From UBA3102 sp964413055 (lineage in GTDB: Bacteria; Bacillota; Desulfotomaculia; Desulfotomaculales; Pelotomaculaceae), in NCBI GenBank assembly GCA_964413055.1, contig CAYPRB010000009.1, forward strand, positions 1 through 64,000: a stretch of 64,000 nt of DNA, given 5' to 3'. The notes below the pieces were generated by a model that was not told the origin of the DNA, made no database searches, and saw only the letters and a program-made list of their open reading frames with translations. The position numbers were made by a program, and so were the translations under genes. This document shows, in pieces, positions 23,902-32,303 of this stretch (position 1 is its first letter; every line of letters starts with the position of its first letter).

Positions 23902-25443
23902 ATGTTGGCTGGAACCGAAAGGCTTAAAGTCAACCTGGTCCAGGGTGAAAATAGAATCCAGACCATAGTCCGCGGAACAATAGAAGTTCCTTACGCCAAG
24001 CCGGATGTAGACAAAGTACTGTCGGAAGAAGCCACTGCCAAAGTCAGGGATGTCAGTATTCTTCCCGACAAGGTGGTAGTAGAAGGAACGCTTGTCCTGC
24101 AGTTAATGTATGTTGCTTTTAAGCCGGATCAGTCAGTGCATTCCATGCACGGGGAGCTTGATTTTACTACTTTTGCAGACGTGGAGGGAGCCAGACCGGG
24201 GAGCGACTACGTGGTTGAATTTACGGTGGAGGATGTGAAACTGACTCCAAGTAAAAAAGACCCGCGTAAATTTGACGTTGCAGCGGTGCTGATGTTATTT
24301 GTAAAAATCACTAAAGTCGATGAGTTGGAAATCCTCACTTCCGTTCCACCTGGCAATACCGCTTTGGAAACCCAGGATATAACGGTTGAACACATGATTG
24401 GCGACATGACCACCAAACAGGTGATTGTCAGCGACCAGTTCGATGTGCCTGAGGAAAAGCCGGACGCAGAGAAGATTCTGAATGCCAAAGCGGAAGTTGA
24501 AATTACCGACAAAAAGGTTCTTGCCGGGAAAGTAATCGTAGACGGTGAAGTAAAGCTCCAGATACTTTATGCGGCAATGACCCCGAAGCAGTCAGTCCAT
24601 GACCTGCAGCATACTATTAAGTTCAGCGAGTTTGTGGAAATTCCTGATGCCCAGGACGGAATGAACGTGCACGTGCGGGCCGTGGTGGAAAAGGTCGATG
24701 TGGAGTCTTTGCTTGACCCGGGAATTGCCGCCGATGTCATTATCAAGTTGATTGTTTTTGTTTCTGAAACCAGGATTATTCAAGACGTTCCCACCAGGCT
24801 GGAAGATGAAACCTGTTTTGAAAAAAGGAAGCTGAAGGTGGACCGGCAAATCGGTTACGGGGAAACACAAGTAGTGTTAAGAGAAACTAAAGCCGTTCCC
24901 CATGAGAAACCCGATATCATGAAAGTTTTGGAAAGCCGGGTTGATCATACCCAGGTTACGGAAACCAGTATCTTGAGTGAAAAAGTAATCGTCAGGGGAT
25001 ATATTGATGTCCAGGTAATCTACGTCAGTACTAAACCGAATCAGGCTGTCCACGCCCTGCACCACCGGCTTAATTACCGTAATTTTGTGGTTGTGCCCGG
25101 GGCTGCCAAGGGTATGGAAGTCCATGTCAAGGCAGAACCGGAGTTTGTCCGGGTAGAACAGGTGGGCGTGGACCTGCATACCGAAGTGGTTTTAAAAGTG
25201 CGGGCGACGGTAACAGATATGTACCAGATGACCGTTTATGTACCTTCCGAAGTCGTAGAACCTACCACCGCTCCCTGCGAACCCGTATATTACACCGTTA
25301 AGAAGGGTGATACCCTGTACAAAATCGGTAAAGCGTACGGGGTCAGTGTAGCAGATATTTTAGCGGCCAATCCCCAAATTACCGATCCGGATGTGTTGGA
25401 AGTCGGACAGGTAATCGAAATTCCCTGTCCGGCAAAGGGTTAA
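23902..25443 (+). CDS. SPOCS (DUF3794) x3 plus LysM spore-coat protein
   Basis: The 513-residue protein contains three repeats of the SPOCS/DUF3794 domain (about 20-150, 165-300 and 315-440), each with a VxVDGxVxLQxxYVA-like core and an SVH motif, followed by a C-terminal LysM (YYTVKKGDTLYKIGKAYGVS, about 462-508). The layout resembles SipL of Clostridioides, which ties SpoIVA to the coat through its LysM, and is typical of spore-envelope proteins. No signal peptide is present, in line with mother-cell synthesis. It starts at an ATG after AAAGGGGG. Confidence 0.85.
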   Translation: MLAGTERLKVNLVQGENRIQTIVRGTIEVPYAKPDVDKVLSEEATAKVRDVSILPDKVVVEGTLVLQLMYVAFKPDQSVHSMHGELDFTTFADVEGARPGSDYVVEFTVEDVKLTPSKKDPRKFDVAAVLMLFVKITKVDELEILTSVPPGNTALETQDITVEHMIGDMTTKQVIVSDQFDVPEEKPDAEKILNAKAEVEITDKKVLAGKVIVDGEVKLQILYAAMTPKQSVHDLQHTIKFSEFVEIPDAQDGMNVHVRAVVEKVDVESLLDPGIAADVIIKLIVFVSETRIIQDVPTRLEDETCFEKRKLKVDRQIGYGETQVVLRETKAVPHEKPDIMKVLESRVDHTQVTETSILSEKVIVRGYIDVQVIYVSTKPNQAVHALHHRLNYRNFVVVPGAAKGMEVHVKAEPEFVRVEQVGVDLHTEVVLKVRATVTDMYQMTVYVPSEVVEPTTAPCEPVYYTVKKGDTLYKIGKAYGVSVADILAANPQITDPDVLEVGQVIEIPCPAKG

Positions 25444-25491
25444 AAAAATATAAAATGTCTTAACAAAAAACCATAAGGAGGAGGTTAAATA

Positions 25492-26526
25492 ATGCCGGTT
25501 CAATATTATCTCGATGAAAAACTTCCGGTACATTGCATGAGGATCAAGGTGCCGGTTGTTGTTGCAGAAGCGGATGTCGAGGTGGTCATAGACAGCACGC
25601 TCGTGTTACCCGAATTGGCCAAGAAGGTTGACAAAATCATCGCTTCCGTACGCGACCTGAAAGGCACGCCGGTTTTCGTAGAAGAGAAAGTTACCGGAGA
25701 TATCGCCGTTGTTCATTATGGCGACAAGAAGAAATGTGATGATGGTTACATTGTTAAAAAAGTAGTCCTGACCGGCACCTTGCACAAACAGATATTTTAT
25801 GTCAATAAAAATGATCAAGTCAGGCATACTTCGGAAGACCTTACTTTCAGCAAGCTGGTCGACCTGGACGAACCGCAAATGGTGGATAGAAGAAGAGATG
25901 TGTCCATTGATTTTCGGAATATCGATATCGATGTAAACTTTGAATTGCAGCGGGCCAGCCGCCTGCACCAGACCGCGGTGCTGACTTTGACGGTCAAGGC
26001 GGTCGAAGACCGCCAGATTTACGTGCAGACCTGCCCTTCGCCGGAAGAACGGCCGCTGCTTAGAGACAGGAGCATTGAATCGTGGGCCAATGAGTTTACC
26101 CCTGTTTTCTGGGGGGCCAGCAATGTGCGCCAGACTTCTACCGCGCATACCGGTTCTTACGCGGCCGAATTGGGTTACTTGAATACCGTTTTGCCGGCGT
26201 CTCTGTTCCAGATGGTCAGCCGGGGGATTAACGGCGGCAAGCAGTACCGGCTAAGTTTCTGGGTTAATGAAAATATTAATAACACCGGTAATTTTACCTT
26301 GAATGCCGAAGTAATTTTCTTTGACGAAAACGGTATCCAGATCGGAGTCGGTTCCCAGACTTACGCCAGCGCCGCGATTCCAGACAATGCTTACAGCCAG
26401 GTTCAATTCACGACGCCTACCACCGATGAAAATGTTGCCAGCGCCATGGTCCGGTTCTCCTTTATTCCCGGGGCCGATAACGCCAATACGGTTAAAATCG
26501 ACGATGTCAGGCTGGAGGCGGTTTAA
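25492..26526 (+). CDS. SPOCS (DUF3794) protein with carbohydrate-binding-like C-terminus
   Basis: A 344-residue protein with one SPOCS-type domain in the first 185 residues (VHCMRIKVPVVVAEADVEVV, VLTGTLHKQIFYVNK) and a C-terminal jelly-roll-like region: ESWANEFTPVFWGASNV, HTGSYAAELG and VKIDDVRLEA are typical of CBM4/9- or NTTRR-type beta-sandwich domains. The combination suggests an adaptor between coat and a glycan or surface protein. It follows the LysM-containing SPOCS gene by 48 bases and ends before a strong terminator. The binding target is unknown. Confidence 0.75.
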   Translation: MPVQYYLDEKLPVHCMRIKVPVVVAEADVEVVIDSTLVLPELAKKVDKIIASVRDLKGTPVFVEEKVTGDIAVVHYGDKKKCDDGYIVKKVVLTGTLHKQIFYVNKNDQVRHTSEDLTFSKLVDLDEPQMVDRRRDVSIDFRNIDIDVNFELQRASRLHQTAVLTLTVKAVEDRQIYVQTCPSPEERPLLRDRSIESWANEFTPVFWGASNVRQTSTAHTGSYAAELGYLNTVLPASLFQMVSRGINGGKQYRLSFWVNENINNTGNFTLNAEVIFFDENGIQIGVGSQTYASAAIPDNAYSQVQFTTPTTDENVASAMVRFSFIPGADNANTVKIDDVRLEAV

Positions 26527-26585
26527 AAGACCAATTTTTTTATTAATTGGAAAGAGTGGTTTCTTTTCGGGAAATAGCGCCTATT

Positions 26586-26622
26586 GCAAAAAAAGCTGTT
26601 TAATAAAACAGCTTTTTTTTGC
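26586..26622. terminator. Strong bidirectional terminator
   Basis: A 15-16 base A/T-flanked stem around AGCTGTTT (26594-26601) and AAACAGCT (26606-26613) is followed by a run of eight T. It closes the SPOCS gene pair. Confidence 0.85.
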
Positions 26623-26695
26623 AATTTACTAAACATTTTTGTCTGAGATTGAATATATTTTAGTATTGGACTAAAAAGAAGAAAGGGGAAAACCA

Positions 26696-26998
26696 ATGAC
26701 CGGTAATATGGGCGATATTTTTGCCGAAATGCAGCATGTGCAGCAAGAATTAAAAAACCGGACCGTTGAAGTGAGCGAAGGTGACGGTGCAATTTCCATA
26801 ATCATAAACGGTCATCAGGAGGTGTTAGCGGTAAAATTGGATCCTGCGGCATTGTCGCCGGAAAATGTTGAAAAATTGCAAAATGCGGCGGCGATTGCTA
26901 TTAACCGGGCAATTTTGGAATCCAAACAAATGTGGAAGAGTGAATTGAGCAAAATTACCGGTGGACTCAACCTGCCTAATTTCCCGGGTTTATTTTAA
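26696..26998 (+). CDS. YbaB/EbfC-family small protein (paralogue)
   Basis: A 100-residue protein with the YbaB/EbfC layout: N-terminal coiled helix (MQHVQQELKNRTVEV), beta hairpin (ISIIINGHQEVLAVKLDP), and the C-terminal helix ENVEKLQNAAAIAINRAIL. Classical YbaB sits beside dnaX-recR and binds the nucleoid; this copy is in a spore-gene neighbourhood and lacks the Gly/Met-rich N-terminus, so it is probably a specialised paralogue. The next gene starts 22 bases later. Confidence 0.7.
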   Translation: MTGNMGDIFAEMQHVQQELKNRTVEVSEGDGAISIIINGHQEVLAVKLDPAALSPENVEKLQNAAAIAINRAILESKQMWKSELSKITGGLNLPNFPGLF

Positions 26999-27019
26999 AA
27001 TGTTCGGAGAGTGATTTTC

Positions 27020-27652
27020 TTGACGGAAGAAAACAAAAAAGAGGCCAAGACGGTAGTGGTAGTTGACGAACCGGTGGCCAGGATCCTGGATTTGCAATCA
27101 AAGTACGGTATGGATCAGGAGACCATGATCATATACATGAATTCTTTAAACCTGATGCATATTTTAAACCTGGTTAACCGGCGTTATGGAACCGGTCCGG
27201 GCCAGTCGTTACAGATTTCCGGAGTGCCGCAGTTGCCGGTGCCAGGCCGGGATACGACAGCCGGAAGCGGCCTGACCATGGAAAATATGGCCGGTATGTT
27301 GATGCATCTGCTCGCCAACCAGGGGCAGGGCGGTTCAGCACAAGGAGGGCAAGGTATTAACCCGTCCGTGCTGTTGAATATGCTCAGCGCCCTTGGTGGG
27401 CAAAACCTGGATCTAAACAATCTCATGAAAATTCTGCCGGCCTTAATGGGTTCCGGGAAGCCGGCACCAAAAACCACTGTCCAAAATGACCGGCCATCAG
27501 CGCAGAATTCTGGTGCCGGCGAAAGGCCTTCTGAAGGTGATGCAAGAGATTCCGGGCCTAAAGGTGGCGGTGCCGGAGGACAACCGCCCGCCAGGCAGGA
27601 GGCGCCGAAGATAATGAAATGGGACCGGTTAGAGGAACGCAAAAAAGCATAG
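27020..27652 (+). CDS. Unrecognised protein with Gly/Gln-rich C-terminus
   Basis: A 210-residue protein with a predicted helical N-terminus (ARILDLQSKYGMDQETMIIY), two amphipathic Met/Leu-rich segments (MAGMLMHLLANQ, SVLLNMLSALGG, NLMKILPALMG) and a low-complexity Gly/Pro/Ser tail from about residue 150. I do not recognise the family. I prefer the TTG at 27020 because the ribosome site CGGAGAG is too near the GTG at 27011. The M/L-rich helices resemble those of the small reverse-strand proteins just downstream. It may be a spore or surface protein; that is only a guess from the neighbourhood. Confidence 0.6.
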   Translation: MTEENKKEAKTVVVVDEPVARILDLQSKYGMDQETMIIYMNSLNLMHILNLVNRRYGTGPGQSLQISGVPQLPVPGRDTTAGSGLTMENMAGMLMHLLANQGQGGSAQGGQGINPSVLLNMLSALGGQNLDLNNLMKILPALMGSGKPAPKTTVQNDRPSAQNSGAGERPSEGDARDSGPKGGGAGGQPPARQEAPKIMKWDRLEERKKA

Positions 27653-27673
27653 GGCGCCTTATAAGGCGCCCTA
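27650..27673. terminator. Palindromic hairpin between convergent genes
   Basis: AGGGCGCCTT (27651-27660) and AAGGCGCCCT (27663-27672) form a nearly uninterrupted palindrome that overlaps the stop codon of the forward gene. No T run follows, so termination may be weak or rely on convergence. Confidence 0.5.
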
Positions 27674-27716
27674 CATACTTAATAATAATTTCCTGCGTAT
27701 AAGCTTTAGATGAATG

Positions 27717-28049
27717 CTATTGCTCCGGAAAATCAGCAGCGGAAGGCATCATAATTTCCGGGTCCGGCTCCGGAGGAGTCTCTGTTTCCTCAAAAGGCGC
27801 GGCATTTTCTTCCTGGTCCGGTTTTTGAGAAGGCTGGCCGCTATCTGCGGAAGAATTCTGGTTCTGGGCCGGTCCGAATTCATTAGAGGCCATTTTAATC
27901 ACTGTGGATTGAAAATTGTCGATGCCGTTTTTTATGTTTTTTACTGATTCATTGGTTGCTTGCAGTGCATACATTAAGAGCTCCAGTTTTTTATCGGCTT
28001 CAGGGGCACTGGCCATGAGTAAAAGCAATGGATTTAATAACCGCTTCAA
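27717..28049 (-). CDS. Small uncharacterised protein, paralogue of the next gene
   Basis: The 110-residue protein has an N-terminal helix pair, RLLNPLLLLMASAPEADKKL then a segment with NIKNGIDNFQSTVI, and an acidic Pro/Glu-rich tail. The first 50 residues align with the protein encoded at 28133-28333 (shared pattern RLLxxLxxMAxxPxxxKKLE, then SVxxIKxGxDNFxS). The start is TTG eight bases after AGGAGG. No function is known to me; the pair looks lineage-specific and sits among spore genes. Confidence 0.6.
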   Translation of the reverse strand: MKRLLNPLLLLMASAPEADKKLELLMYALQATNESVKNIKNGIDNFQSTVIKMASNEFGPAQNQNSSADSGQPSQKPDQEENAAPFEETETPPEPDPEIMMPSAADFPEQ

Positions 28050-28132
28050 TTTAATTACCTCCTGATTGGGTAAGTCATGGTAGGTGGACCTGATTTTATA
28101 GCCCTGTTTGGTGCTTTGGTTCCGTGTAATAA

Positions 28133-28333
28133 TCAGTCGCTGTTTTCCCCTGCTTTCTTCCCTTCCTGTGCCATCATCAGTGGTAGTAAGACGGAATGAA
28201 AATTATCCATACCGGATTTGATGCTTGTGACGGAATCACTGGTTGCACCGATAAATGCACTCAGGGTTTCCAGTTTTTTTTCGGAATCAGGGACGACGGC
28301 CATCATGAAAAGAATAGGCAGCAGACGGTACAA
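28133..28333 (-). CDS. Small uncharacterised protein (66 aa), paralogue of its neighbour
   Basis: The 66-residue product matches the N-terminal half of its downstream neighbour but lacks the acidic tail. It starts with TTG after AAAGGAG. Both would be small, helical and somewhat hydrophobic. The duplication is visible in the sequence; function is unknown. Confidence 0.6.
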   Translation of the reverse strand: MYRLLPILFMMAVVPDSEKKLETLSAFIGATSDSVTSIKSGMDNFHSVLLPLMMAQEGKKAGENSD

Positions 28334-28532
28334 GTGGCTACAACTCCTTTCCCGCGGGTGATTATTTAGTGAATACCCGGGATCCCCTAAATAGATACCT
28401 CGCTATTAAATTTTATTAAATCTTCAGCTGAATTTATTTTATGTTTAGTGCTGGTTATCTGTTACAGGTAAAAATCTTTTACCGCATAAGGAGCCGGCTC
28501 GGGTAAAATAATAATGCCGGAGGGGGTTGGTT

Positions 28533-28982
28533 ATGACACTGAAGATTTTTCCGCTGGTGATTGCTGCGTTATCCGGCATAGCTATGGCCATACAAGGTTC
28601 CGTGAATGCTGCCCTGGGTAAAGTAGTTGGTTTGTTGGAATCAACTTTTATTGTTCACGGTACGGGTTTTTTATTGGTGTCCGCACTGCTGTTTATTTTT
28701 CGGTTGGGTAAAGAGAAACAGGTATGGAACTTGTTCCAGGCGCCCTGGTATTGTTACCTGGGCGGCCTGCTGGGGGTGCTTATTATTTATATGGTAATAT
28801 TGAGCATACCTCAAGTCGGAGTGGCGCCGGCTACCACGGCGATTATTCTGGGACAGGTTTTTACGGCGGGATTGGTAGATCATTTCGGGCTTTTCGGCCT
28901 GAGAAAAATTTCTTTTAGTTTGTATCAACTTCTGGGAGGATTGATGATGGCCGGTGGGGCGTGGTTGCTCCTCAAGCGCTGA
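28533..28982 (+). CDS. YdcZ-family DMT transporter
   Basis: A 149-residue membrane protein with five predicted helices and the family pattern of DUF606/YdcZ (GIAMAIQGSVNAALGK near residue 15, IPQVGVAPATTAIILGQ near 95). These half-size DMT proteins act as homo- or heterodimers; substrates are mostly unknown. ATG at 28533 follows GGAGGGGG by six bases. It stands alone and converges on the reverse transpeptidase gene. Confidence 0.78.
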   Translation: MTLKIFPLVIAALSGIAMAIQGSVNAALGKVVGLLESTFIVHGTGFLLVSALLFIFRLGKEKQVWNLFQAPWYCYLGGLLGVLIIYMVILSIPQVGVAPATTAIILGQVFTAGLVDHFGLFGLRKISFSLYQLLGGLMMAGGAWLLLKR

Positions 28983-29004
28983 CTTCGCCTGGTTTACTTT
29001 CAGT

Positions 29005-29565
29005 TCAATCTGGAATGATAATGACCTGGCCGGGGTGAATGACTTCCGGGTTGGATATATTATTGGCGTGGATTACAGCTTCCAGACTTTTTCCGTATTT
29101 AGCAGCGATACCCCACAAGCTTTCTCCCGGTTGGACAATATGGTTCTTAGTGCCGTGTTGGTGTTGGTTGGACAGGTTTTCCGTTTGGGAAATGTTTCTT
29201 CCCGATATGATTTCCACCGGCGTGTGCAGCTCAACTTTAGGGAAAAGCTTTTCCACGTCCTTATTATGCATTCTGATACAACCCAGTGAGACATAGCCGC
29301 CGATGGAAGACGGGTTGTTCGTACCGTGAATACCGTATCTTCCTCCGGGGATCGACAGGCCCATCCACCGGGTTCCCAGTGCGCCTCCCGGGTACATGAT
29401 TTTTTCAATGACCGCATAATTACCGGTGGGGGTAGGAGTGGAAGGTTTTCCCACTCCCACGGGATAATTGTTTACCGGCCGGTCGCCTTCAAAAAAAGAA
29501 AGCCGGCGGGTGGCAAGGTTGATCAAAATATGGCTGCCATGAATACGCGTTGACCGGTACGGCAT
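29005..29565 (-). CDS. L,D-transpeptidase (YkuD) with C-terminal LysM
   Basis: The 186-residue protein has a YkuD domain with the catalytic signature HGTNN-x(9)-SLGCIRM (Cys near residue 94) and a C-terminal LysM (IVQPGESLWGIAAKYGKS, about 142-185). No signal peptide is seen, as in several spore-cortex LD-transpeptidases made in the mother cell. It would make 3-3 cross-links or anchor protein to peptidoglycan. In other family members LysM is at the N-terminus; here it is at the C-terminus. The ATG follows AAGGTGGTG. Confidence 0.85.
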   Translation of the reverse strand: MPYRSTRIHGSHILINLATRRLSFFEGDRPVNNYPVGVGKPSTPTPTGNYAVIEKIMYPGGALGTRWMGLSIPGGRYGIHGTNNPSSIGGYVSLGCIRMHNKDVEKLFPKVELHTPVEIISGRNISQTENLSNQHQHGTKNHIVQPGESLWGIAAKYGKSLEAVIHANNISNPEVIHPGQVIIIPD

Positions 29566-29702
29566 TTAAACACCACCTTTATCAAAAAAAAGAATTTTTT
29601 TATTTTATGAAAAAAATCTTTTATTTGAACCAGAATTTATAAAGGATTTTTTAACGGTGGTGGTTAACTAACTATACCGGTGAGAACAGGGGTGAATTAT
29701 TT

Positions 29703-30572
29703 ATGTTCATTACGACCGTTGCCCGGGCAAAAATAAACCTGGTGTTGGATGTGTTGGGCAAAAGGCCGGACGGTTACCACGAGGTAAAAACCGTCATGCA
29801 GTCCGTTGCATTGCATGACCGCCTGGAATTCAGCCCCGGCACGGAGGGGATCAAACTTTCTGTTATAGGGAGTGACCTTCCCCTGGATGAAACGAATTTG
29901 GTTTACCGGGCCGCAGAACTAATCCGGAGTCAAGCGGGAATAAGGCGGGGTGTCAATGTCCTGATTAAAAAAAACATTCCCGTAGCAGCCGGGCTTGGCG
30001 GCGGTTCAGCGGATGCTGCGGCGACTCTGGTCGCTTTAAATAAAATGTGGCGCACCGGTTATTCCCTTTCCGAGTTGATGCGCCTGGGGGAGCAGTTGGG
30101 ATCTGACGTGCCGTTTTGCCTGCTTGGAGGCACGGCTCTGGCCCGGGGTAAGGGTGAGCAACTCACGCCGTTATCCCCGTGCCCCGAATGCGGCTTGGTT
30201 TTGGTTAAACCACCCGTCAACGTTTCTACGGCATTAGTCTACCGGGCCTTTAAACCGGAACTGATAGAAAAGAAACCTGATTGCCGCGCCGTGGTAGAAA
30301 ATATAAAAAACGGTAATATTACAGGTATTGCAAATAATTTGGCCAATGCCCTGGAACCGGTTACGGTGCAAATGCACCCGCAAATTGCCGTGATTAAAGC
30401 AAAACTTATGGCGGCCGGAGCCCTTGGCGCGTTGATGTCCGGCAGCGGGCCCACTGTTTTCGGTTTGGCTCCGGACCCGGAAAGCGCCCGGAAGGTAGCC
30501 GCCCGGTACGCTCATACTTCTGAATTGGTGTTGGTGACCGGGTTCTGCAACCAAGGTATGTATATTGAGTAA
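29703..30572 (+). CDS. ispE: 4-diphosphocytidyl-2-C-methyl-D-erythritol kinase
   Basis: A GHMP kinase of the MEP isoprenoid pathway, 289 residues, with ARAKINLVLDVLGKRPDGYH at residues 8-27 and the ATP-binding glycine motif PVAAGLGGGSADAA near residue 91, plus the C-terminal MSGSGPTVFG. Its position downstream of yabG and upstream of spoVG is conserved in Bacillus. Confidence 0.95.
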   Translation: MFITTVARAKINLVLDVLGKRPDGYHEVKTVMQSVALHDRLEFSPGTEGIKLSVIGSDLPLDETNLVYRAAELIRSQAGIRRGVNVLIKKNIPVAAGLGGGSADAAATLVALNKMWRTGYSLSELMRLGEQLGSDVPFCLLGGTALARGKGEQLTPLSPCPECGLVLVKPPVNVSTALVYRAFKPELIEKKPDCRAVVENIKNGNITGIANNLANALEPVTVQMHPQIAVIKAKLMAAGALGALMSGSGPTVFGLAPDPESARKVAARYAHTSELVLVTGFCNQGMYIE

Positions 30573-30669
30573 AACCGTTTGGTAAATATCTTGCAGTTAA
30601 GGCGCGACAGGGTTAAAATAAATATATCTTAATATCTTTTATTCTTGTTACCTGGGGGGAGGTTGATTA

Positions 30670-31353
30670 ATGACGGAGTATAGATTAGTTCCGATTAAAC
30701 TGGATAACTACAAGCCTTTAAGAGAGATGGTATTTCAATCCCTCCGGGAAGCAATAATTCACGGCCGGCTTAAGCCCGGGGAACGGTTGATGGAAATTCA
30801 GCTGGCGGAAGAAATGGGCGTCAGCCGCACCCCGGTGCGGGAGGCAATCCGCAAGTTGGAACTGGAGGGACTTGTAGTTATGGTGCCGCGGAAGGGCGCC
30901 TATGTAGCAGGTATTTCAGTTAAAGATATCGTTGATGTTTTTGAAGTAAGAGCGGCTTTAGAGGGTCTTGCTGCCGGGCTGGCGGCGGAGAGGATCACCG
31001 AGGAAGAAATGGAAGAGCTTGAGCGCACGCTGGTCAGGATCAATGTCAACAGCGAAGAAGATGATCTCAATTCAGTCGTTGAAGGAGACAGCTCTTTTCA
31101 TGAACTTATTTACAAGGCCTCCCGCAACCAGCGCCTGGTACAGATTATTACCCGGCTTAAGGAACAAATACACCGGTTTCGCATGACTTCTCTCTCACAG
31201 CCGGGCCGGACCAAAAATGCGCTGGATGAACATAAGACCATCGTTGAAGCCATATCCGACAGAAATGTTGAACTGGCCCAGACTCTGGCCAGTGAGCACG
31301 TTGAAAACGCTGAACAAAGCTTGTTAAACGCTTTAGGAGAGGAAGTAGATTAA
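30670..31353 (+). CDS. GntR-family regulator, FCD-type
   Basis: The 227-residue protein has an N-terminal winged helix (LREAIIHGRLKPGERLMEIQ, then VSRTPVREAIRKLELEGLV) and a C-terminal FCD helical bundle with the ligand-binding Asp/His pattern (FEVRAALEGLAA, SSFHELIYKASRNQRL). FCD regulators bind organic acids, often through a metal. Its stop overlaps the start of the nucleotidyltransferase gene (TAATG), so the two are co-translated. It takes the place of purR at this locus. Confidence 0.88.
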   Translation: MTEYRLVPIKLDNYKPLREMVFQSLREAIIHGRLKPGERLMEIQLAEEMGVSRTPVREAIRKLELEGLVVMVPRKGAYVAGISVKDIVDVFEVRAALEGLAAGLAAERITEEEMEELERTLVRINVNSEEDDLNSVVEGDSSFHELIYKASRNQRLVQIITRLKEQIHRFRMTSLSQPGRTKNALDEHKTIVEAISDRNVELAQTLASEHVENAEQSLLNALGEEVD

Positions 31354-32117
31354 TGCTGGATGCCGTTGTTTTGGCCGGGAGTAGTAATGACGGTCTTTTA
31401 AAAGAATGTAGCCCGGTTGAATACGAGGCATTAATACCGGTAGGTTCCAGGACTATGGTGGAATACGTAATTGAAGCGCTTCTGGGCACCCGCCGCATCA
31501 GGCGGGTGCTGGTAGTCGGTCCCGCCGACAGGTTTACAACGCTGCCGGTAGGGGAAAGAGTGTCCATAGTAGATTCTGCGGGAGGAATCATGGAGAATAT
31601 TGAAGCCGGCTTAAAACAGCTGCCGGGAGAAAAGAGAGTACTCCTGGCAACTTCGGATATTCCCTTGCTGACACCCTGGTCGGTGGACAATTTTTTAAAT
31701 CTCTGCGGGGATATGTCCGGTGACCTTTATTACCCCATTATTGAAAAAAACTTGGTCGAGAAGATTTTTCCTAATACCGGAAGGACTTATGTCCGGTTAA
31801 GGGAAGGAGTTTTTACCGGAGGGAACCTTTTTTTAATTAATCCGGTGGTTTATAAAAGGTGCCTGGAAAACGGGCGCAAAATTATTGACTTGCGTAAGAG
31901 TCCCGTTGGGTTGTGCCGGATTTTGGGCGTAACTTTTTTGGTTAAATATATTTGCCGGATGCTGACCTTGGCCGATGCGAAAAATAAGGTTTCACAGTTG
32001 TTGGATATCAATGGGGTGGTGGTCAGGTCGGCGTTTCCTGAAGTAGGAGTTGACGTGGATAAGCCCGCTGATTTGCAATTGGTCCTGAAAGTTTTGAGCA
32101 ATCAGCGGCCTCAATGA
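31353..32117 (+). CDS. MobA-like NTP transferase-fold protein
   Basis: A 254-residue protein with the Rossmann-like nucleotidyltransferase start LDAVVLAGSSNDG, TMVEYVIEALL, and the acidic motif LLATSDIPLLT near residue 97. The usual GGxxxRM signature loop is degenerate (GSSNDGLL), so catalytic activity is uncertain. It has a long C-terminal region ending in VDVDKPADLQLVLKVL. It is coupled to the GntR gene. The substrate is not evident. Confidence 0.72.
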   Translation: MLDAVVLAGSSNDGLLKECSPVEYEALIPVGSRTMVEYVIEALLGTRRIRRVLVVGPADRFTTLPVGERVSIVDSAGGIMENIEAGLKQLPGEKRVLLATSDIPLLTPWSVDNFLNLCGDMSGDLYYPIIEKNLVEKIFPNTGRTYVRLREGVFTGGNLFLINPVVYKRCLENGRKIIDLRKSPVGLCRILGVTFLVKYICRMLTLADAKNKVSQLLDINGVVVRSAFPEVGVDVDKPADLQLVLKVLSNQRPQ

Positions 32118-32225
32118 GGGGTAAACACGAATGGCACTTTGTAGCCGGCCTAAAGACCGGTTTTTGCTTATTTGGGAATGTAATATTTTTCTGAGCGCGT
32201 GAGCTCGCTGCCAACTTATAAGAGT

Positions 32226-32247
32226 CGCCTGGAAAGGCGGTTTTTTT
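32226..32247 (+). terminator. Terminator upstream of the GNAT-like gene
   Basis: CGCCT (32226-32230) pairs with AGGCG (32235-32239), followed by seven T. A weaker CCGG-based hairpin with T5 lies at 32144-32165, so two may act in tandem after the nucleotidyltransferase gene. Confidence 0.65.
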
Positions 32248-32303
32248 GTATCACTGCCGCGCCCCGGGGAATACCCTGTAAAAAAATCAGGGGGGCGGTA
32301 TTG

